Origin: Spinacia oleracea
Lineage: Eukaryota > Streptophyta > Magnoliopsida > Caryophyllales > Amaranthaceae
Length of the DNA: 64,000 nucleotides
Direction: 5' to 3'
NCBI RefSeq assembly: GCF_020520425.1
Contig: NC_079490.1
Location: forward strand, 1,364,001-1,428,000
Shown here: piece by piece, positions 38,040 to 49,860 of the stretch
Layout: each line of letters starts with the position of its first letter
How positions within the stretch are numbered: position 1 is the stretch's first letter
The notes under the pieces: generated by a model
What the model was told of the DNA's origin: nothing
What the model saw: the letters and a program-made list of their open reading frames with translations, nothing else
Databases searched by the model: none
Translations under genes and position numbers: made by a program

Positions 38040-38290
38040 TACTCCCTCCGTTCCATAATGTTCCTCATGTTTACTATTTATATGGTCAAAGTTTCATAAT
38101 TAATAGTATGATTAAAAAGTATAAATGTTAACTTGTGGGATATCATTGGATTCGTTTCAATATAAATTTTCTAAATATAAATTTTTTATAACTTTTACTA
38201 ATACGAAATTAAAATTATTAACGGTCAAAGTAGTGCATTGGAGACCGCGCATAATGCAAAAGTGAGGAACATTATGGAACGGAGGGAGTA
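38040..38290. mobile_element. Stowaway-like MITE with perfect terminal inverted repeats
   Basis: The first 28 bases (starting TACTCCCTCCGTTCCATAAT) and the last 28 are exact reverse complements as far as I can read. Length 251 bp, suggesting a young insertion. Confidence 0.92.
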
Positions 38291-38440
38291 TTACGTAAAA
38301 TTAACAGAAAATCGGTACAATTATCAAGTATTTTATTGTACAGTTTGTGGTAATACTCAGCAGATAACTTGAAATTAGTCTGAAATATGGAATGTTAACT
38401 TACTCTTAATAGTATAACCAAGCCTATTAGGTTAAGTTAA

Positions 38441-38692
38441 TACTACCTCCGTTCCGGAAATATCGCACCATGGTTGACTTTTACTCTTCTAACCCTTACT
38501 TTAACTCTTAATATCTCTAATTGTGTAAAATTATTAAAAAAATAACATTTAGAAAATATATATCGATATTAATCTAACATGACCCCACATGATAAAAAAT
38601 TCTTTACGTACAAATCACAAAAAATGGCTAAAGCCGCAGTGTGAATAGTGTAAAAAAACAAATGGTGTGATATTTCCGAAACAGAGAAAGTA
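38441..38692. mobile_element. Stowaway-like MITE
   Basis: Begins TACTACCTCCGTTCCGGAAA and ends TTTCCGAAACAGAGAAAGTA. Pairing extends through ATATCGCACCAT/ATGGTGTGATAT. 252 bp. Confidence 0.8.
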
Positions 38693-38819
38693 TATATATA
38701 TTTACTGACAGAAGTTTGCATTATCTGATGTCCTGCAATGCACGGCATCCAACTTTTAAGTTAACTACAGAGTAGTTATTTTTAATTCAGGAACAGAAAG
38801 TTCGATAGTCTAAAAAGAT

Positions 38820-39850
38820 GGCTGTGGTGACCCGGCACGATGGTCCGGCCCGGGGTGGGCCTTGATTTGACTTTTTAGCCCGGCACAGCATGATGCATAT
38901 TGGTCTAGTGTGGGCCCGCGTCCGTCAGGCGCACAGCCCGTGGATTCGTCCCAAGCCGGACCCGGACCGGCCCATTATCGTCAACTCGGCTAAACTACAC
39001 TCTATCTAACCCCTCATTTTGTGTCTCCAAGCAACAGATGGACGATAAATCAGGAACAAGGATCCACATCTTTGTGTGAGCCATTTTTATTGATATAAAC
39101 GCAAGGAAAAAAGAGTTATTGGAGGACATCAGTTTGCCTGTTGATATAAACCTGATCTGTCGGGTCAGGTTCGGGCCAGCCACGCTAAAGCATTCTGCCT
39201 ATCAGCCCGGGCATGCCAAAACTTCGAGTCAGAAATTTTCTGCCTAAGAAGTAAAAGCACTATTGAGGCAAAAAATAACTGGCTTTGCGGGCCATTTTAT
39301 TGATGATGGAGGCAAGGAAAAAATAGTTATTGGAGGTCATCGGTTTTCCGGTTGATTAAAACCTGATCTATAAGGCAGGTCGGGTCAGGTTCGGGTCAGC
39401 AACGCTAAATCATTCTGCCTATTCAGGCAAAACTTCGAGTCGGAATTCTCTAGCACTATTCAGGCAAAAAATAAGGGCTTTGCGGGCCATTTTCAGGCTG
39501 GGCCAGAGAGCGGGATTTGGAAGCCACTTTGGGGTAAGCTTGCTTAAGGCGTACTGTTGATTGGATAAGGATGATGAAGGCAAGCAAAAAGAGTTATGGA
39601 GGACATTAGTTTGCGTGTTGAATATTAGACCTGATCAAAAAACGGGTTGGGTTAGATTCGGGCCAGCCACGCTAAAGTGTTCTGCATTTATGTCCATTGA
39701 TCAGGTCATGCCAAACTTCGGGTCAACATTTTGCCTAAAAACCACTATTTCATTCCAAAAATAACTAGCTTTGTGGGCCGACTTCAGGCAGGGCCAGATA
39801 GCGGGCTTTGTTAGCCGCTTTCGGGTAAGCTTGCTTAAGGTGTGCTGTTG
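38820..39850. repeat. GC-island followed by a ~210-260 bp tandem triplication
   Basis: A GGCCCGG/GGCCGG patch (38820-38990) precedes three related units. CCACGCTAAA(G)CATTCTGCC recurs near 39178, 39400 and 39667, and AAAGAGTTATTGGAGGACAT-like text near 39108, 39320 and 39585. Confidence 0.8.
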
Positions 39851-41319
39851 ATTAGCCATAATATTAGCTGTTATATATGTGTTGGGTTGCTAGAAATAGG
39901 AGAAGTCTTGGGTCATTGAAGGGGAGTCGGGCTAATGCCAGTGACATAGCCATCGGGTCTGTGTATGAAATCAGAGCTACCAGAATGAGGGAAGTGGTGG
40001 AAAACCAGCTTTTCTTTAGAAGCTTCCATTGACAGGAAACACCATTGCTCAGCTCTCATAGCAAAAATCGACAGGAAAGGAAAACCACAGCCGATAAAAA
40101 AGAGAGAAAATGATCTAACTACACTTGTTCGAACAGAAGGCAGGCAAAATTAGGAATTCCTGACTACTACTGGATATGAAATCTTCAATAGAATGTCAAA
40201 ATAGGCAACATCAAGCTGCAACAAGTTACCAAACCCTAACAATGAAGAAATTTGGAAGATGACATGAGAATCCATGAGCCAATCACAGAAAAACTATTTC
40301 CATCAAAATAAACTCCAAAGGAGTAAGAAAACCATAACAAAAACCTTTGGGAGTACAAACCTTACTATCAGCTCCAATAGAATTGAAAATGGAGAAGACC
40401 GACACACTACGAATCCCATACAACCATCATAACCCCTCGATAACCTAGACATGTAAAAACCCCGCTTCCATGCTTACATAAACTCAAACAAAAAATCCCA
40501 AGATTAACAAGGAAATAAAAAAGACTTCGATCTTGCAAATCAAAGGGAACAACAAACAAGACATAACCTACTAATACAACTAGGAATCATCAAACAGCCA
40601 TTCCATACAAATTAAAACATATCACGAGGGGAGGAAAGCAGCGAAGCAGGGGTATATTATATAGTACCATGATATACTACCATAAGAGACTGAAGTAGCA
40701 ACATGTAGCTTGATCCCCCACAACCACAACAAGAAAGCAAACATACATAACCTCGAAAAGAAACCAAAATAGGAGGGGCAATCGTTAGCTGAACAAATCC
40801 AAAAATCCCATCAATGGAAAGCTATAATTTGTAATAAAATTAATGGACAAAGTAGACCGGTCAATGAACACCAAGAACACAAACCAAACCACTGCATCTT
40901 CGAGAGGAACATCAACTGAAAACACAAGACAACAGAGCATGGAACTGGGAGTTCTATAGAGGAGGAGGAAAGAACCACGTTGGCAATATAATACGGATAT
41001 ACAGAACATATCAGGCATAAAAACATCCTATGTGATTTTGTGTCTTAGTGAGCAAGTATCATATCATGAAAAAACAGTCCTCTAATGAGAACACAGCCAA
41101 ATCTCATCTAATGTTCTAAGTCAAAGGCTACTAGTGCACTGGTAAGTGAACAACTAGTAAGCACACAAATCATCATAAAAAACTCCCCTGGTGTTCTAAT
41201 GTTCATCATCATCTGCTGGTCTAAAACCAAAGGCTACTAGAACACAACCAATTCATCATCTAATGTTCTAAACTAAGGGCTGCTAGCGCACTTGCACAAA
41301 ACTATTAAGCACACAAAGT
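39851..41319. other. Intergenic, no gene recognised
   Basis: A-rich on the plus strand; the short frames on either strand lack recognisable domains. The composition is compatible with decayed repeats. Confidence 0.5.
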
Positions 41320-41800
41320 TCGACACATAATAGCAACACATACTGCTGAATATAAACAAAAATGTGATCCAATCCACTACTAAGTGCATTTCCAGGACTA
41401 GGGGATATGAGTTCCAACTCTCAACAAGCTAAATGAACAAATTCTCACAATGAAAACATCATAGCACACTAAGTTCCACACATACTGGCAACACATATTG
41501 CTAAATATAAACAAAAATATAATCCAGCCCACTATTAAGTGCATTTCCAGGACTAGAGGATATGAGCTCCAACTCTCAACAAGCTAAATGAACAAATTCC
41601 GACAATGACAACATCATAGCACATATTCCCACAATCAAAACATCATAGAACGAAAATTTCCACAAATACTGGTACTAACGTACTAGTATAAACAAAAATA
41701 CGATCCAATCCACTACTAAAGTACTAAGTTTGATTCCAGGACTAGGGGATAAGAGCTCCAACTCCCAACGAGCCAAATGAACACATTCCCACACTAACAA
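41320..41800. repeat. Tandem triplication, ~165-bp unit, downstream of eL27
   Basis: AAACAAAAAT(G/A)(T/C)(G/A)ATCCA followed by CATTTCCAGGACTAGGGGAT occurs in three successive units from about 41336, 41499 and 41690. The array ends about 250 bp 3' of the eL27 stop codon. Confidence 0.8.
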
Positions 41801-42048
41801 CCTCATACAAAGTGTAAAGAGATTTGTAATTGACACTACAATATCTGGATAAGCATCTTCAACAACAAATAGATAAATCAACAACAGAAAACACAAAATT
41901 AGAAACTCTTAAAATGGGTTCATCATAACATAATATATCAAAATTCAGCACAATATTCATCAACAAAATTAGACCCAATCCTCAAAACCCTAGCTTTGTT
42001 TCCAATACAAAAATCAAAATCTACTAAATAAATCTGAAATACCGTCAC

Positions 42049-42456
42049 TCAAAACCTGAGTTTAGAGAAGAACCAACGGTTTTTACCAGTCTTGAACCTC
42101 TCCTCGAACCTAGCCTTGGCCTCCTTAGCAGCAGTAACCTTCTTGTCCCTCGATGTCAATACGTCAGTGGTGACGACATCCTTGAGATCAACATCAAGAG
42201 TGTAACGAGTGGGCATGATGTGGTTGTAATTGACGACCTTGACGAAGCATTTGACTCTCGATTTCTTCGCCTGCTTCTTGGCTGAGTCTTTTCGGATCAC
42301 CTTCTTGGGGTACTTGTTGATTCCGGCGACAAGGCAGTGTCCGTATTGTCGTTCACGGTTTCCTTCGTCGAAGTTGCGGACGATCACCGCCTTCCGCCCT
42401 GCGTAACGCCCTTGTAGGACGATCACCGCCTTCCCTGGTTTCAGAAACTTCACCAT
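42049..42456 (-). CDS. RPL27: 60S ribosomal protein eL27
   Basis: A single intronless 135-codon frame, exactly the usual eL27 length. It starts [20 protein letters not shown] (KOW-like segment, residues 5-40) and ends [15 protein letters not shown], the diagnostic eL27 tail. The central [17 protein letters not shown] and [11 protein letters not shown] motifs also match. The product is a structural component of the cytosolic large ribosomal subunit. The leader is CT-rich with two telo-boxes (at 42459-42466 and 42478-42485) before the ATG, as in many plant ribosomal protein genes. I see no sign of decay, so it looks functional. Confidence 0.97.
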   Translation of the reverse strand: MVKFLKPGKAVIVLQGRYAGRKAVIVRNFDEGNRERQYGHCLVAGINKYPKKVIRKDSAKKQAKKSRVKCFVKVVNYNHIMPTRYTLDVDLKDVVTTDVLTSRDKKVTAAKEAKARFEERFKTGKNRWFFSKLRF

Positions 42457-42457
42457 T

Positions 42458-42640
42458 TTAGGGTTTTTTTTGGAGGTTAGGGTTTCTTTCTCTCTCTCTC
42501 TCCTCTAAAGGGACGGCGGTGGAAATTGTAGACGAGGAATTGGGGAAATGGGTGTTGATATTGTGGTGTGATTTTAGGGTTTTTAATGAATTGGGCTGGA
42601 TTACTTGATCGGCCCATATATCGAAAACGGCCCAACAAGC
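42458..42640 (-). promoter_or_regulatory. eL27 core promoter: telo-boxes and site II elements
   Basis: Telo-boxes (AAACCCTA on the minus strand) lie at 42459-42466, 42478-42485 and 42575-42582. A CT-repeat (TCTCTCTCTC on plus) lies at about 42488-42500. Site II elements (TGGGCC/T) lie at 42592-42597, 42611-42616 and 42629-42634. This combination is the known signature of plant ribosomal-protein promoters. The exact TSS is not visible. Confidence 0.8.
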
Positions 42641-42669
42641 TTGGATCACTAATCCACTAGTCTTGACTC

Positions 42670-42953
42670 AAAATTAGGGGTGTCAAATCGAGTAAGCGGG
42701 CGGTTATTGGTCGGATGTAATCGGTTCGGGAATAATCAGATAATGTAGTTGTACGAGGCTATTGTGCTTATGTGGATTGAAGTGTGAACTTTTCATTTCG
42801 ATTTTTGTCAGAAATCGGTTGGATCGGGTCAGTTTTTGACAACTCTGTTCAAAATCGAAGTGACTCGGATAAAAAACCTTGTGCGTTTAATCTGTGGACA
42901 CAAGGCTATTAGACCCAATCTGTAACCGACCAATGTTCTTATTTGACAGCCCT
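42670..42953. mobile_element. Non-autonomous element upstream of eL27, 12-bp flanking direct repeats
   Basis: The left end contains TAGGGGTGTCAAAT and the right end ATTTGACAGCCC, near-inverted to each other. TAGTCTTGACTC is present on both sides (42658-42669 and 42954-42965), which looks like a target-site duplication of 9-12 bp. A long duplication favours MULE; the TAGGGGTG termini are also typical of hAT MITEs. Confidence 0.7.
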
Positions 42954-42965
42954 TAGTCTTGACTC

Positions 42966-44219
42966 GTGTAGAACTTCTTGTATGTCTTCGCATGATGTAT
43001 TAGTGTGGCCTAACCTAACTCATTAAAATTGCTAAGTAATACTATTACGAAATGTCATGAATGTTAAATCTAAAATAGCTCAACCAACTACGCAATAACT
43101 CCCCAACTCTATAGGACACACCTAAATTAGAAAAAAATGCACATTTAAACGGTTGAACCTAAACCACTATGACTCACTCAACCACATACACACCTCATTT
43201 GAAACGACAACCGCAACCCTACCCACCTTGATCCTTAAATGTGTTGTTTCTGGTCACGTAAATTACTCGACCGCCACTGGAGATTGATCACCTAACTTGA
43301 CCTACCAATGGTTACCACCTCCGCCATCAATTAACAACACATAAGCAACGTGAAAACCAAGATCATACCCCCCCCCCCTACCACACACACGCAAAAAGCC
43401 ATAAGCAAAATTTTATTTTTAAGCATGAAGCTTAATCGAGAGATGTTTTTTTTACTCGCATTGACGCTTTTTTAAAAAGGCCACTAAATCAAGTCAGTTT
43501 TTAGGTACAGGAAGTGTGATTGTTATACCAATAGTTGAGACCCGACCATAAGATGTTTTAGCTTTAATTCTTGCTAATGTAATACCCATTATACATGGAA
43601 TTTTCTTTTTAACTTTCATTTATTTAGCTTCTTAACCCGTAGTTTATAAATACTGACACGAATATATAAAGATGGAATAATATGCTTTGCCAACATTCAG
43701 TTCACGAGACAAACGAATGCGAATTGCTAACTCTCACTCCACACCAAGGAAGGGTGTACAACTAACATTTGAATCAAGATTTGGGATTTTCAACCATGTT
43801 TGTTATGAAAAATTCAAACCACATACCTTAATTGAACACCAAATAAGGTTAATAGCACATCTACGCCTCAAGTCTTCAACTACAACAACTGAAATAATCC
43901 CAAATAACAACAAAACTACTATTACTACAACCCATTTGTACAGAATGGTAAAGGGTCTCTCTACGATCGATGAAATCTCTGAAACTATTTCAAACACGAT
44001 GTACAAACTAATGACATAATTTTTCTTCAATTTATATGGAGTCCCACTTACCATGCTAATTCCATTTGTTTTTATGAAGCTAATTAATTAGTTTTTTTTT
44101 TTTTGAAGGTAATTAATTAATTAATTAATTAATTAAAAGATTAGTTAAAAATGTGCCACTTGAACCCAACAAAATAAAAGTATTATTGGGCAAGAAACAA
44201 AAAACGGTTAATCAATTCT
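42966..44219. other. Intergenic between eL27 and the PRELI gene
   Basis: No gene recognised. A 110-codon frame at 43687-44019 has no identifiable domain and overlaps low-complexity Thr/Asn codons. A (TTAA)n microsatellite lies at about 44110-44138. The PRELI gene promoter must be at its right end. Confidence 0.45.
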
Positions 44220-44305
44220 GGGTTTGAACTTTGAAGCACAGAAAGAAATTCAGCTCCGCCACCGACCACCACCCCAGACCTCTTCATCTTCCCTAATCTC
44301 ACAAG
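44220..44305 (+). other. 5'UTR exon of the PRELI gene
   Basis: A C-rich leader (GCTCCGCCACCGACCACCAC) ends ...TCACAAG/GTCAGTTT, giving a donor at 44306. The matching acceptor is CTCACAG at 46308-46314, just upstream of the ATG. The resulting 2009-bp intron lies wholly in the 5'UTR. The TSS is approximate. Confidence 0.65.
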
Positions 44306-44371
44306 GTCAGTTTAATTTAGCTTTTTATTAAAACGATTAATTTTATGATCTTGTATGTTTCAGAACAATGT

Positions 44372-44406
<35 letters not shown>

Positions 44407-45209
44407 GTTTGTTGAATTTTCCTATCATTTGAATATATATGATCATTAAATTTCCACGATTCTTTGATTTTATACTTGCTGGATTGATTTGGGAGCTGGA
44501 ATTGTGAAGTGTGCGGTCTAATTTCGCCGTCGATTGAGGGGTTAGGGTTTATGTAATTGTTTTGCGGTGGTTGATGCGGTGGAGGTTTCCCAAGTTAGGG
44601 TTTTTCATAGGATCGATTAGATGATTGACAGATTAGCTTGAGGACTTTTGATTCAGCTTCTTTGTGTTACTTTTGTCCAATTTTGAAGATGATTATAAGA
44701 AAGTCGTGGTTTTTCAGAAAACCTTGATTAATAACAAAAAGGGGAAATCAAATGGGGTTTTTCCTAGTCACCTGAGCTGACTTTGAGCTTATTTGTTCAA
44801 GCTCAAGCTGGCCCCGAGCTTGAATATTCGAGCTCGCTTTCGGAAAGTCAGGATTCAATTAACAATTCACTAAAAGATTATGGTTGGAGAAGGGAAAATG
44901 AAAGAATTGCTGGGATTAACCTTTTATGTTTAGTTTCATGGATCAGTCACTAAGAGAATTTTACTGTCTATTGATTTCTTGATCTTAGTTAGGTGGAAAC
45001 TTTATCATTATTTGGCGATATGTATCATGATTTGATGCTATTAATTAGCCTAATTTACGAGGTAGTATATGTTTGTGAGTGTATGGTATTATTGATTATG
45101 TTGAATTGGCCGTGAATAGTTGGTTAAGTTCATATTCTTAAGATCTTCAACACTTTATCGCCCTGGGTTTTGTGTTTAATTTGGTAAACCCTGATTTTTT
45201 TAAAGTTTC

Positions 45210-46300
45210 GGGTTTAGTTAGGCACAATTGTCCATTTAGTTCGATTGGTATTTGTAGGAATTTACATTCTCCTTTGCCTTGCTCGCTTATAGCAGCCATG
45301 GATCCTTGAGCAAGAAGATACAAAGCTATTGTTGCTTTCTTATATGTCAGTTTGTATGAGATTGCAATGCACATAGTAGATGTAGTCCTCCCAAACTGCA
45401 TGTGTGAGTTTCACCCACAAATTGTAGACAAAATTAGGGATTAACTAAGTTCACTTATTGCATTCTCAATCTGCTTGTGGTCTTCTGTGCTTCATTTTTA
45501 TTTTGATGGATTATTTCTTTGTTGATACCTCTTGGATTGCGTATACAGGATATTACTGAAACACACATCAAATTGTTTTGGGTTTAGGTAGGCATAATTG
45601 TCCATTTAGTTCCATTGGTATTTGTAGGAATTTAGAATCTCCTTTTACGTTGCTCGCTTGTAGCAGCCATGGATCCTTGAGCAAGAAGATACAAAGCTAT
45701 TGTTGCTTTCTTATATGTCAGTTTATATGAGATTGCAATGCTCATAGTAGATGTAGTCCTCCCGAACTGCATGTGTGAGTTTCACCAACATATTGTAGAC
45801 AAATTAGGGATTAACTAAGATTCCTTTATTGCATTCTCAATCTGCCTGTGTTCTTCTGTGCTTCATCTTCTTTTATTTTGATGGATTATTTCTTTGTTGA
45901 TACCTCTTTGATTGCATATACAGGATATTACTGAGACACACATCAAATTGTTTCGGGTTTAGGTAGGATAAATGTCCATTTAGTAGTTCCACTGGGATTT
46001 GTAGGAGTTTACATTCTCCTTTGCGTTGCTCGCTTATAGCAGGCATGGATCCTTGAGCAAGAAGATAAAAAGCTATTGTTGTATTCTTATATGTCAATTT
46101 GTATGAGATTGCAATGCTCATAGTAGATGTAGTCCTCTCGAACTGCATGTGTGAGTTTCACCCACAAATTGTAACCAAATTAGGGATTAACTAAATCTCG
46201 CTTATTGCATTATCAATCTGCTTGTGGTCTTCTGTGCTTCATCTTTTTATTTTAATGGATTATTCCTTTACACATATCAAATTGTTTCTTATTTTAGTTT
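45210..46300 (+). repeat. Triplication of a ~372-bp unit in the PRELI 5'UTR intron
   Basis: GGGTTTAG(G/T)TAGG(C/A) starts units at about 45210, 45580 and 45954. Each contains CATGGATCCTTGAGCAAGAA, GAGATTGCAATGC(A/T)CATAGT, GAACTGCATGTGTGAGTTTC and GATATTACTGA(A/G)ACACACAT. The units are roughly 90% or more alike by eye. The third runs up to the acceptor that precedes the coding exon. Confidence 0.95.
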
Positions 46301-46321
46301 TGATCTGCTCACAGGGGCGTG

Positions 46322-46879
46322 ATGGTGAAGGCCTACAAACAAGAGCATGTTTACCAGCATCCATGGGAGAGAGTGACAGCTGCATCTTGGCGCAAATTTG
46401 CTGATCCAGAAAACACAAACACTCTCTCTCACATCCTTGAAGTTGACACCTTGAACAGGAAGCTAGAACCCGAATCCGGGAAGCTGTACACCACTAGGGC
46501 AATCACGATCCACGCTCCAGGACCATGGTTTGTTCGAAAGATGGTTGGTCAAGACATCTGTCATTGTGTCGAATCTACAGTCGTTGATGGTCAAACACGG
46601 TCAATGCAACTTACTACTCGGAATGTTAGTCTGCAAAAGTATGTTGAAGTCGAGGAGAAAATACGGTATGATCCACACCCGGATAATCCTTCTGCATGGA
46701 CTCTTTGCAGACAAGAGACTAGCATCAGGATCAAGCCTTTGTCAGCCCTTGCTTCGATGGCGGAGAAGGTGGAACAACGATGTGTTGATAAGTTCTTGCA
46801 GAACAGTGCCAAAGGCAGAGAGGTTATGGAGAGAATCTGTAAGTATCTTGAAGCTGAATCTAGTGGAATTTCCATCTGA
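46322..46879 (+). CDS. PRELI/MSF1 domain protein (Ups/slowmo family)
   Basis: A 185-codon single coding exon. The ATG at 46322 lies 8 bases after the CAG acceptor; the upstream GTG is not a start. MVKAYKQEHVYQHPWERV opens the PRELI/MSF1 domain, which covers nearly the whole protein (about residues 1-170). Other hallmark segments are HILEVDTLNRKL, ITIHAPGPWF, CHCVESTVVDG, YDPHPDNPSAW and ETSIRIKPLSALASMAE. The family comprises mitochondrial intermembrane-space lipid carriers (yeast Ups1-3, animal PRELID/slowmo) that move phosphatidic acid or phosphatidylserine; the plant MSF1-like member (Arabidopsis At5g13070 type) matches closely in length and sequence. Lipid specificity cannot be read from the sequence. 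There is no cleaved presequence, as expected for the family. Confidence 0.95.
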   Translation: MVKAYKQEHVYQHPWERVTAASWRKFADPENTNTLSHILEVDTLNRKLEPESGKLYTTRAITIHAPGPWFVRKMVGQDICHCVESTVVDGQTRSMQLTTRNVSLQKYVEVEEKIRYDPHPDNPSAWTLCRQETSIRIKPLSALASMAEKVEQRCVDKFLQNSAKGREVMERICKYLEAESSGISI

Positions 46880-48934
46880 TTTTATGCTGTTGAATCTCTT
46901 TTGATTTGATTTAAACTTTTTGCTAGAACAAGGTTCTGAATTACAACAGACCCTTTTTAAGAGGAAATAGAGATAGAATGTATGAAACTATGAATAATGT
47001 ATGAGCATGAGCTTAGAAACTTGTAGTTTCCTTGAACTTGCCGCAAATTTTGAAACCAATATACTTTTCCCAGTTAATCTAACATGATTACACTAGCTAT
47101 CATTCCTTTTTATTCTGTGATACAACTATTTCACAAGCTAATGTCTTTTGGAATATGGATTTTGCCGGGCATGCTTTTGTTTTTAGTTCATGAATTTGTG
47201 GTTTCTTGTTGATTACTCCGTATAAGTTTTCTAGAGCTATTGTTCAGGTCCTTACATTGATCTCAGTGTTAAAATCTTGTTATATATATCAAGCAAGTGA
47301 GTTTTGAATGAAACAACAGCACCATTTGTGTTTATAACTCATTATAGCTGCTGTTTGAGCATTTCTTACTGTGTTCAATACTTCAATGCCTTTCTCCTCG
47401 TATAAGCTAATCAGTTGGTTAGATTGATCTAGGGTTTTAGTAGTAATTAGGATCCCCTTTGTCACGAGGTTTAGCCAAATAGCCAGCTTGTTTATGTAGT
47501 ACATTGGAATGCATTTTATGCATATTGCATGATATTAGTGCTTCTTAGCAAAATGAACCAGTTATGAACTTTCATATACTCTTAGGCCTTGATTACTCCA
47601 TCCTTTATTGTTTTTAGGATTTGTTGATGTGAAATTTTGGTGGTTTTGCAAGATTGGTATGAACGAAGATGTATGAGTTCATAGTCGATAAGAGATATGA
47701 AATTCTGTGGTAGATTATAGGATGAACGGGGAAGAGTGGAGAACAAATTAGGTGATGGAGAAGAGAGTTATATACTTATATAGATGGAAGATTGAGAAAA
47801 CTATTTAGTTGTGAAATTTTGGTGATGGTTTTGCAAGATTGGTATGAATGAAGATGTTTGAGTACTATTAGTTGATAAGAGGTAGAAATTCTGTGGTAAA
47901 TTATAGGAAGGACTAAGGAGTTTGCATTATGGAATTAGCAAACTGTAAGCATACTACAACATTCTACAGTGAGAAACTACTACAGTGATCATTTGGACCA
48001 TTTGGTAGCACACAGAAAGTTAACATCAGGAGTAAAAGATGGATGTGGCGCGGGTCGGGTTGTGCTTCAGAATGGGCCACATGCTTTGGGCTTGAACGGG
48101 CCTGGACCACGCAAAGCCCACTTTGGTACAGGCTGGGGCTGAAACTTTCAAAAGTACGGCCCAGGCACATCCCAAACCCACGCACATGTCCCTCGTACCG
48201 GACCATCATGCTTTAGCCTAATTTCACTCAATTCACGTGTTTTGTTGCGTCGGACCTTGCTGTGTGCCTTTTCACAAAAAAATGCTGCTTGCGCTCAGCC
48301 CACGGCGTATGAATTCGTACTCGTGTCTGGCCGTGTCTTTTCTGTAAGGCCCGTCCAGGGCCCACTGCCCTCTTTACTCCGAAGTTTCTCTTTTCGGCGA
48401 GTGTGGAACTGTAGATAAGTGTTTGGCTGACTACATAACAATCAAACTTCCCATAATCTGTGTGTTTCTGTTAACCTATGACTCCCAAGTAAGAATTATT
48501 ATACTTCCTGCGTAAATTTATGTCAACCAAACAACTACTGTAATACTCCGTATATGACTATTTCTTGCTCATTTCTCGATCATTTCGCCGAGAAATTAAT
48601 GGTTGTATGAGTAGAAAGAACACTTCTTCTTGCCCATGAAACATGGTATGGACAAAATCATGCCCCCCCATCCCCATATTCAGTTGATGAATGCACATGG
48701 TATGTTCATACTTCATATCAATTGCAGCTGTCAACCTTCTCCCTCAAACAGTAAAATTCTAATGACTGATAAGAAAGTTTATGGTCTGACCATTAATCCA
48801 GGAAAAAAGAAAGAAAATCCAACAATATCCTGACAAATTGTGTAGCCAACAACCTGTCTTCCCCATAATCCAGTTAGATGTATGAAGAAGAGGTTACCTC
48901 TGAACACAGACATTCACCAAAAGCACCCACAAGT
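46880..48934. other. 3'UTR of the PRELI gene, then intergenic DNA
   Basis: The first few hundred bases are probably 3'UTR. A short duplicated segment (GGTATGAA(C/T)GAAGATGT with AAATTCTGTGGTA) lies at 47650-47720 and 47830-47905. A GGGTCGGG/GGGCC island lies at about 48030-48370. No other gene recognised. Confidence 0.5.
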
Positions 48935-49860
48935 AGGGTTTGTTTTCGAGTTGGTTTTTCATGTCTGATTTCAGATTATGCTCGGAATCACAAGATATTT
49001 CATGTTGAATTCGGGTTTTATACAATGTTCATATACTTAGTCCAATAAGGGTTTGTTTTCGAGTTGGTTTTTCATGTCTGATGTCAGATTGTGCTCGAGA
49101 TCTATCAAATCATACGCGATACGAGATATTTCATGTTGAATTCGGGTTATAAAATGTTCATTTACTCGGTTGGATTGAAAAAAACTACATTGTAATGGGT
49201 TTGGATCTAGTTTTATCATAAGGCGGCTATAAATCAGGGATGTCAGTTAAATGAGGGTTTGTTTTTTAATTAGTTTTTCATGCCGGTTTTAGATTGTGCA
49301 CGAAATCTATCAAATCATACACGGTACAAGATATTCATGTTGAATTCGGTTTATAAAATGTTCATATACTCGGTCGAATTGAAAAAAGAACTGCATTTTG
49401 ATGGGTTTGGATCTAGTTGTATCATAAGGCAGCCATAAATGGAGTTATCAGTTCAACAAGGGTTTGTTTTCGAGTTAGTTTTTTCGTGTTGATTTCATAT
49501 CATGCTCGAAATCTATCAAATCATATGCGGTACACGATATTTCATGTTGAATTTGGGTTGTAAAATGTTCATATACTCGGTCAGATTGACAAAAGAACTA
49601 CTCTGTACATTGTGATGGGTTTGGATCTAGTTGTACCAGAAAGCGGCCATAAGTAGGGTTAGCGGTTCAAAAAGGGTTTATTCTCGAGTTAGTTTTTCAT
49701 GTCAACTTCAGATTATGTCTCGAAATCTAGCAAATCATGCACGCGATACAAGATATTTTCATGTTGAATTCAGGTTCATACTCGTCCGATTGGAAAACTA
49801 CAATTGTGATAGATTTGGATCTAGTTATGTCATGTCATAACTCATAAGAGAGATTAGCAA
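48935..49860. repeat. Tandem array, five copies of ~205 bp
   Basis: AGGGTTTGTTTTCGAGTT(G/A)G or a variant starts units at about 48935, 49047, 49253, 49459 and 49673. Shared text includes GAAATCTA(T/G)CAAATCAT, GATATTTCATGTTGAATTC and GATGGGTTTGGATCTAGTT. The first unit is about half length. Confidence 0.9.

Noticed and set aside
39851-41319. Possible non-coding RNA gene downstream of eL27
   Set aside because: No promoter, structure or conservation signal can be seen from sequence alone.
43687-44019. 110-codon plus-strand frame between eL27 and PRELI
   Set aside because: No recognisable domain, Thr/Asn low-complexity content and no splice or promoter context. Probably a chance frame.
46530-46904. 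124-codon frame overlapping the PRELI gene in another frame
   Set aside because: It is a shadow of the strongly conserved PRELI coding frame.
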